From Rhodospirillaceae bacterium (GTDB lineage Bacteria; Pseudomonadota; Alphaproteobacteria; JABSOH01), in assembly GCA_020629355.1 (NCBI GenBank), contig JAHDDM010000011.1, positions 3,314 through 13,458 of the forward strand: a stretch of 10,145 nt of DNA, written 5' to 3'. A model generated the notes under the pieces. The model did no database searches. It was given only the letters and a program-made list of their open reading frames with translations, and had not been told where the DNA came from. Made by a program: the position numbers and the translations under genes. Shown here piece by piece: positions 7,776-10,145 of this stretch (position 1 is its first letter; each line of letters starts with the position of its first letter).

Positions 7776-8336
7776 ATGGATACGTACTTATCTTTAACAG
7801 TCACATTCCTGGAGCAATCTCGCCCTGACAGTCCTGCTACACCAGAGCCTTTACCCTATTGCCTGAAAGACCAGATAGTCTTGCAACACTGGCAGCCCAA
7901 TATAACGGGGTATCGTGATCTGTATATTCGTGTTGGACAGCCCTATCTGTGGTGGCAGCGACTTGTGCTTTCGGATCAGGAATTGAGCGCAATACTCTTT
8001 GATTCAACCACCGAACTCTATGCTTTATTCCACGCTGGTACAGCGATAGGCTTTTGCGAAATTACGACAAATTCCGCACCAGAAACCTGCAATATTGCTT
8101 ATTTTGGTCTGGTATCTGGCTATGAACAAAGCGGCCTTGGTGGCGCGTTGATGCGCCAAATGCTGGCGCATATCTGGCATCACCCAAGCAAACCGACACG
8201 AGCAACCGTCAACACCTGTACGATGGATCACCCGAAAGCATTAGGCTTTTACAAATATTTAGGCTTTACTGAAATAAGACGTGAAGATACGACTATTCGC
8301 GACCCGCGCAATATGTTTGAATTATACTCAAAATAA
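7776..8336 (+). CDS. GNAT family N-acetyltransferase
   Basis: This 186-aa protein is a probable acetyl-CoA-dependent N-acyltransferase with unknown substrate. The GNAT core is visible: a beta strand IAYFGLVSGYEQ (107-118), the acetyl-CoA pyrophosphate loop Q-S-G-L-G-G (118-123) fitting the Q/RxxGxG/A motif, helix ALMRQMLAHIW, then VNTCTMDHPKALGFYKYLGF (145-164), the typical C-terminal GNAT strand-helix ending in an ALxFYxxxGF signature. The first 60 residues, including YLWWQRLVLSDQEL (57-70), resemble a GNAT subgroup that carries HTCTLDHPxAL near the end. No signal peptide or membrane segment is seen. The ATG is one base after the sseA stop (TAAGATG), so translation probably restarts from sseA ribosomes; there is no clear separate Shine-Dalgarno. 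The pairing hints at a link with thiol or amino-acid metabolism, but this is only inference from context. Confidence 0.85.
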   Translation: MDTYLSLTVTFLEQSRPDSPATPEPLPYCLKDQIVLQHWQPNITGYRDLYIRVGQPYLWWQRLVLSDQELSAILFDSTTELYALFHAGTAIGFCEITTNSAPETCNIAYFGLVSGYEQSGLGGALMRQMLAHIWHHPSKPTRATVNTCTMDHPKALGFYKYLGFTEIRREDTTIRDPRNMFELYSK

Positions 8337-8354
8337 GAGAATTTTTCATGACAG

Positions 8355-8372
8355 ATATAGCCTGTGCTATAT
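8355..8372. terminator. Small hairpin between convergent genes, possible bidirectional terminator
   Basis: ATATAGC and GCTATAT form a perfect 7-bp stem around the loop CTGT, in the 44-bp gap between the GNAT stop and the guaB stop. The stem is AT-rich and there is no clean T-run directly after it on either strand (the plus strand continues GCCTTTAAC). An overlapping ACAG/CTGT pairing could compete. Position fits a shared terminator, but the structure is weak. Confidence 0.35.
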
Positions 8373-8380
8373 GCCTTTAA

Positions 8381-9853
8381 CTACAAAGGCTTGTAATTCG
8401 GGGGTTCGCTCGTCATGGTCAAGTCATGGACATGGCTTTCGCGCATTCCTGCGGTGCTTATCTGGCGAAAGACCGCCTTTTGCTGTAGTTCCGCTAGGTT
8501 CTCTGCCCCGATATAGCCCATACCCGCACGCAGTCCTCCCGTAAGCTGGTGAATCATATCTTTCAGCAATCCCTTGAATGGTACGCGGCCTTCGACTCCT
8601 TCGGGGACAAATTTCTGCTGCTGGATAATATCCTCCTGAAAATATCGGTCTGCGGAACCACGCGCCATTGCAGCCTCAGAACCCATGCCGCGATAGCTTT
8701 TATAGCTTCGGCCTTGCTGGATAATCACCTCGCCTGGTGCTTCTTGTGTCCCTGCGAACAGTGAGCCCAACATCACGCTATCCGCCCCCGCCGCAAGAGC
8801 CTTGACCATATCGCCAGAGTACCGAATGCCTCCGTCCGCAATGCACGGAATATGACATTCCTTACAGGCAGCACTGGCTTCCCAAATAGCCGATAGTTGT
8901 GGCACACCGATACCAGCAACAATACGGGTAGTGCAAATAGAACCTGGTCCAATACCGATTTTTACAGCATCGACACCAGCCTCAATCAAGGCTTTTGCGC
9001 CGCCATAAGTCGCGACATTACCGCCGATAATCTGCATATTGGGATAGGCTTTGCGCACCCGTGCTATCTGTTGCAGAACCTTTTGTGAATGCCCATGCGC
9101 GGTATCCAGCACCAGCACATCAACGCCAGCCGCAATCAGAGCCTTTGCGCGGTCAAATTCGTTTGTACCCGTACTCACCGCTGCCGCCACGCGCAAGCGG
9201 CCTTGAGAATCTTTGTTCGATTGTGGATAGGTGCGCGATTTCTCGATATCCGTGACGGTAATCAGGCCAACGCAACGATTGTCATCATCCACCACCAATA
9301 GTTTTTCAATTCGATGTTTATGCAGCAATTCAATCGCATGTTCCTGAGGACAGTCTTGCTGGACTGTCACGAGGTTCTTTGCCGTCATCAATTCGGCAAT
9401 CGGTTGCTTGGGATCGCGGGCAAAACGCACATCGCGATTGGTGACAATACCGAACAGCTTTCGGGTTTTGGGATCGACAATTGGAATGCCGCTCACGCCA
9501 TGGCGCGCCATAATCTCTAGTACATCCGCAAGAGTACTTTGTGGGTTCATGGTGATCGGATCAATCACCATACCAGATTCGTAACGCTTTACGCGGCTGA
9601 CCTCGACGGCCTGTTGCTCTGGAGTCATGTTCTTATGGATAACGCCCATCCCGCCCTGTTGCGCCAGAGCAATCGCCAGACGGCTTTCGGTCACGGTATC
9701 CATTGCCGAAGACAGTATCGGAATATTCAGCCCAATATGCGCCGTAAGCTGGGTTGTAAGATCAAGCGCACTGCCCATTTTCTCACTGTAACCTGGTTCG
9801 ATGAGGACATCATCGAAAGCATAACACATCTTTGGTGGCGCTGGCATGGGCAT
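8381..9853 (-). CDS. guaB: Inosine-5'-monophosphate dehydrogenase
   Basis: GuaB oxidises IMP to XMP with NAD+, the committed step to guanine nucleotides, as a cytoplasmic tetramer. The 490-aa protein is full length for bacterial IMPDH. Seen: [12 protein letters not shown] (12-23), [27 protein letters not shown] (50-76), two CBS domains (about 97-150 and 155-207) inserted in the TIM barrel, DTAHGHS (250-256), IIGGNVAT, the catalytic loop GPGSICTTR with C307, [10 protein letters not shown] (339-348), [12 protein letters not shown], the flap with Arg403-Tyr404 (SADRYFQ) and C-terminal [16 protein letters not shown]. The ATG at 9853 shares its first base with the rlmE stop (TGATG) and has GGA 9 nt upstream; a second ATG two codons in, at 9847, is also possible. 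An unusual cysteine cluster, CKECHIPC (330-337), precedes ADGG. No leader riboswitch can exist here, since the gene directly abuts rlmE. Confidence 0.98.
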   Translation of the reverse strand: MPMPAPPKMCYAFDDVLIEPGYSEKMGSALDLTTQLTAHIGLNIPILSSAMDTVTESRLAIALAQQGGMGVIHKNMTPEQQAVEVSRVKRYESGMVIDPITMNPQSTLADVLEIMARHGVSGIPIVDPKTRKLFGIVTNRDVRFARDPKQPIAELMTAKNLVTVQQDCPQEHAIELLHKHRIEKLLVVDDDNRCVGLITVTDIEKSRTYPQSNKDSQGRLRVAAAVSTGTNEFDRAKALIAAGVDVLVLDTAHGHSQKVLQQIARVRKAYPNMQIIGGNVATYGGAKALIEAGVDAVKIGIGPGSICTTRIVAGIGVPQLSAIWEASAACKECHIPCIADGGIRYSGDMVKALAAGADSVMLGSLFAGTQEAPGEVIIQQGRSYKSYRGMGSEAAMARGSADRYFQEDIIQQQKFVPEGVEGRVPFKGLLKDMIHQLTGGLRAGMGYIGAENLAELQQKAVFRQISTAGMRESHVHDLTMTSEPPNYKPL

Positions 9854-10145
9854 CAGTCTATTTCCAGAGTTGGTCTGGTCTTACGCTCGGTTGCCACCAG
9901 ATACATTTCGCGCGATTCCTTGCGGCTGGCAGCGGGCTTGACGTGCTTAACGCGCGTGAAATGGATTTTTAATCGTTGCAGCAATTCCTGCCCCGCTCCG
10001 CCAGCAAAAACCTTACAGGCAAAATGTCCACCTTGTGCCAAAATGACCTCGGCGATATCCCACGCGGTTTCGGCTAAAATCGCCACGTTCACCTGATCGG
10101 TCTTGGCATGACCAGACATTGCCGCCGCCATATCCGAAAGCACCA
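9853..10145 (-). CDS. rlmE: 23S rRNA (uridine-2'-O) methyltransferase RlmE/FtsJ, C-terminal part
   Basis: RlmE uses S-adenosylmethionine to methylate the 2'-O of a 23S rRNA uridine (U2552 in E. coli) on the 50S subunit. Only the last 97 or so codons are in the window; the first codons lie beyond the right edge, and the GTG near 10143 is an internal Val, not a start. Three of the four family catalytic residues (K-D-K-E) are visible: the Asp of VLSDMAAAMSGH, the Lys of FACKVFAGG and the Glu of SREMYLVATERK. The RVKHVKPAASRKESRE stretch matches the family closely. The stop TGA overlaps the guaB ATG by one base, so the two are likely one transcript. The missing first catalytic Lys and SAM-binding glycine loop should lie to the right. 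Confidence 0.93.
   Translation of the reverse strand, partial: VLSDMAAAMSGHAKTDQVNVAILAETAWDIAEVILAQGGHFACKVFAGGAGQELLQRLKIHFTRVKHVKPAASRKESREMYLVATERKTRPTLEID

Noticed and set aside
8350..8380. Ten-codon open frame after the GNAT gene (MTDIACAICL)
   Set aside because: Too short, no ribosome binding site, and it overlaps the hairpin between convergent genes.
8849..8866. CxxCH heme-c-like motif in GuaB
   Set aside because: IMPDH is cytoplasmic and has no signal peptide; the motif is taken as chance for heme binding and kept only as a cysteine-cluster observation.
9539..10096. 185-codon plus-strand open frame
   Set aside because: It spans the antisense of both guaB and rlmE, which are unmistakable on the other strand.
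1..10145. Mobile element, CRISPR array, tRNA or defence system
   Set aside because: No transposase or integrase motifs, no regularly spaced direct repeats outside the coding Thr-rich array, no cloverleaf, and almost all bases belong to recognised core genes.

Overview
The window looks like chromosomal core-genome DNA from an alphaproteobacterium of moderate GC content (roughly half by eye). The evidence is a proS–lolC–lolD–dnaE gene order typical of Alphaproteobacteria, a short prolyl-tRNA synthetase (445 aa) without the full editing insertion, and an rlmE–guaB pair. The order within the class cannot be fixed from the sequence alone. No insertion sequence, phage gene, tRNA, rRNA or CRISPR array was seen. 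Coding density is very high and there is no gene-free stretch of 300 bases.

Layout. From 6849 down to base 1 (minus strand) runs a tightly packed gene train: a secreted Thr-rich repeat protein of unknown function, proS, a LolC/E-type permease, the lolD ATPase, and dnaE (first 913 codons, cut by the left edge). From proS onward every junction overlaps (4, 11 and 8 nt), so translation is probably coupled. An 82-bp divergent intergenic region (6850-6931) carries candidate promoters for both directions and a 20-bp dyad lying between or over them. On the plus strand follow a 3-mercaptopyruvate sulfurtransferase (sseA) and, one base later, a GNAT acetyltransferase. A 44-bp convergent gap with a small hairpin separates these from guaB (minus), which is preceded by the 3' part of rlmE, running off the right edge; the rlmE stop and guaB start share one base.

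How the genes relate. ProS charges tRNA-Pro, LolC/LolD power release of lipoproteins from the inner membrane, and DnaE is the replicative polymerase alpha subunit; they share an operon rather than a pathway. RlmE methylates 23S rRNA and GuaB makes XMP for guanine nucleotides, so rlmE–guaB is a growth-linked pair. SseA plus GNAT is probably a two-gene metabolic unit of unknown substrate.

The least ordinary parts are the Thr-rich periplasmic repeat protein placed first in an essential operon, its internal DNA-level duplication, and the dyad in the divergent promoter. I found no convincing previously undescribed multi-gene system.
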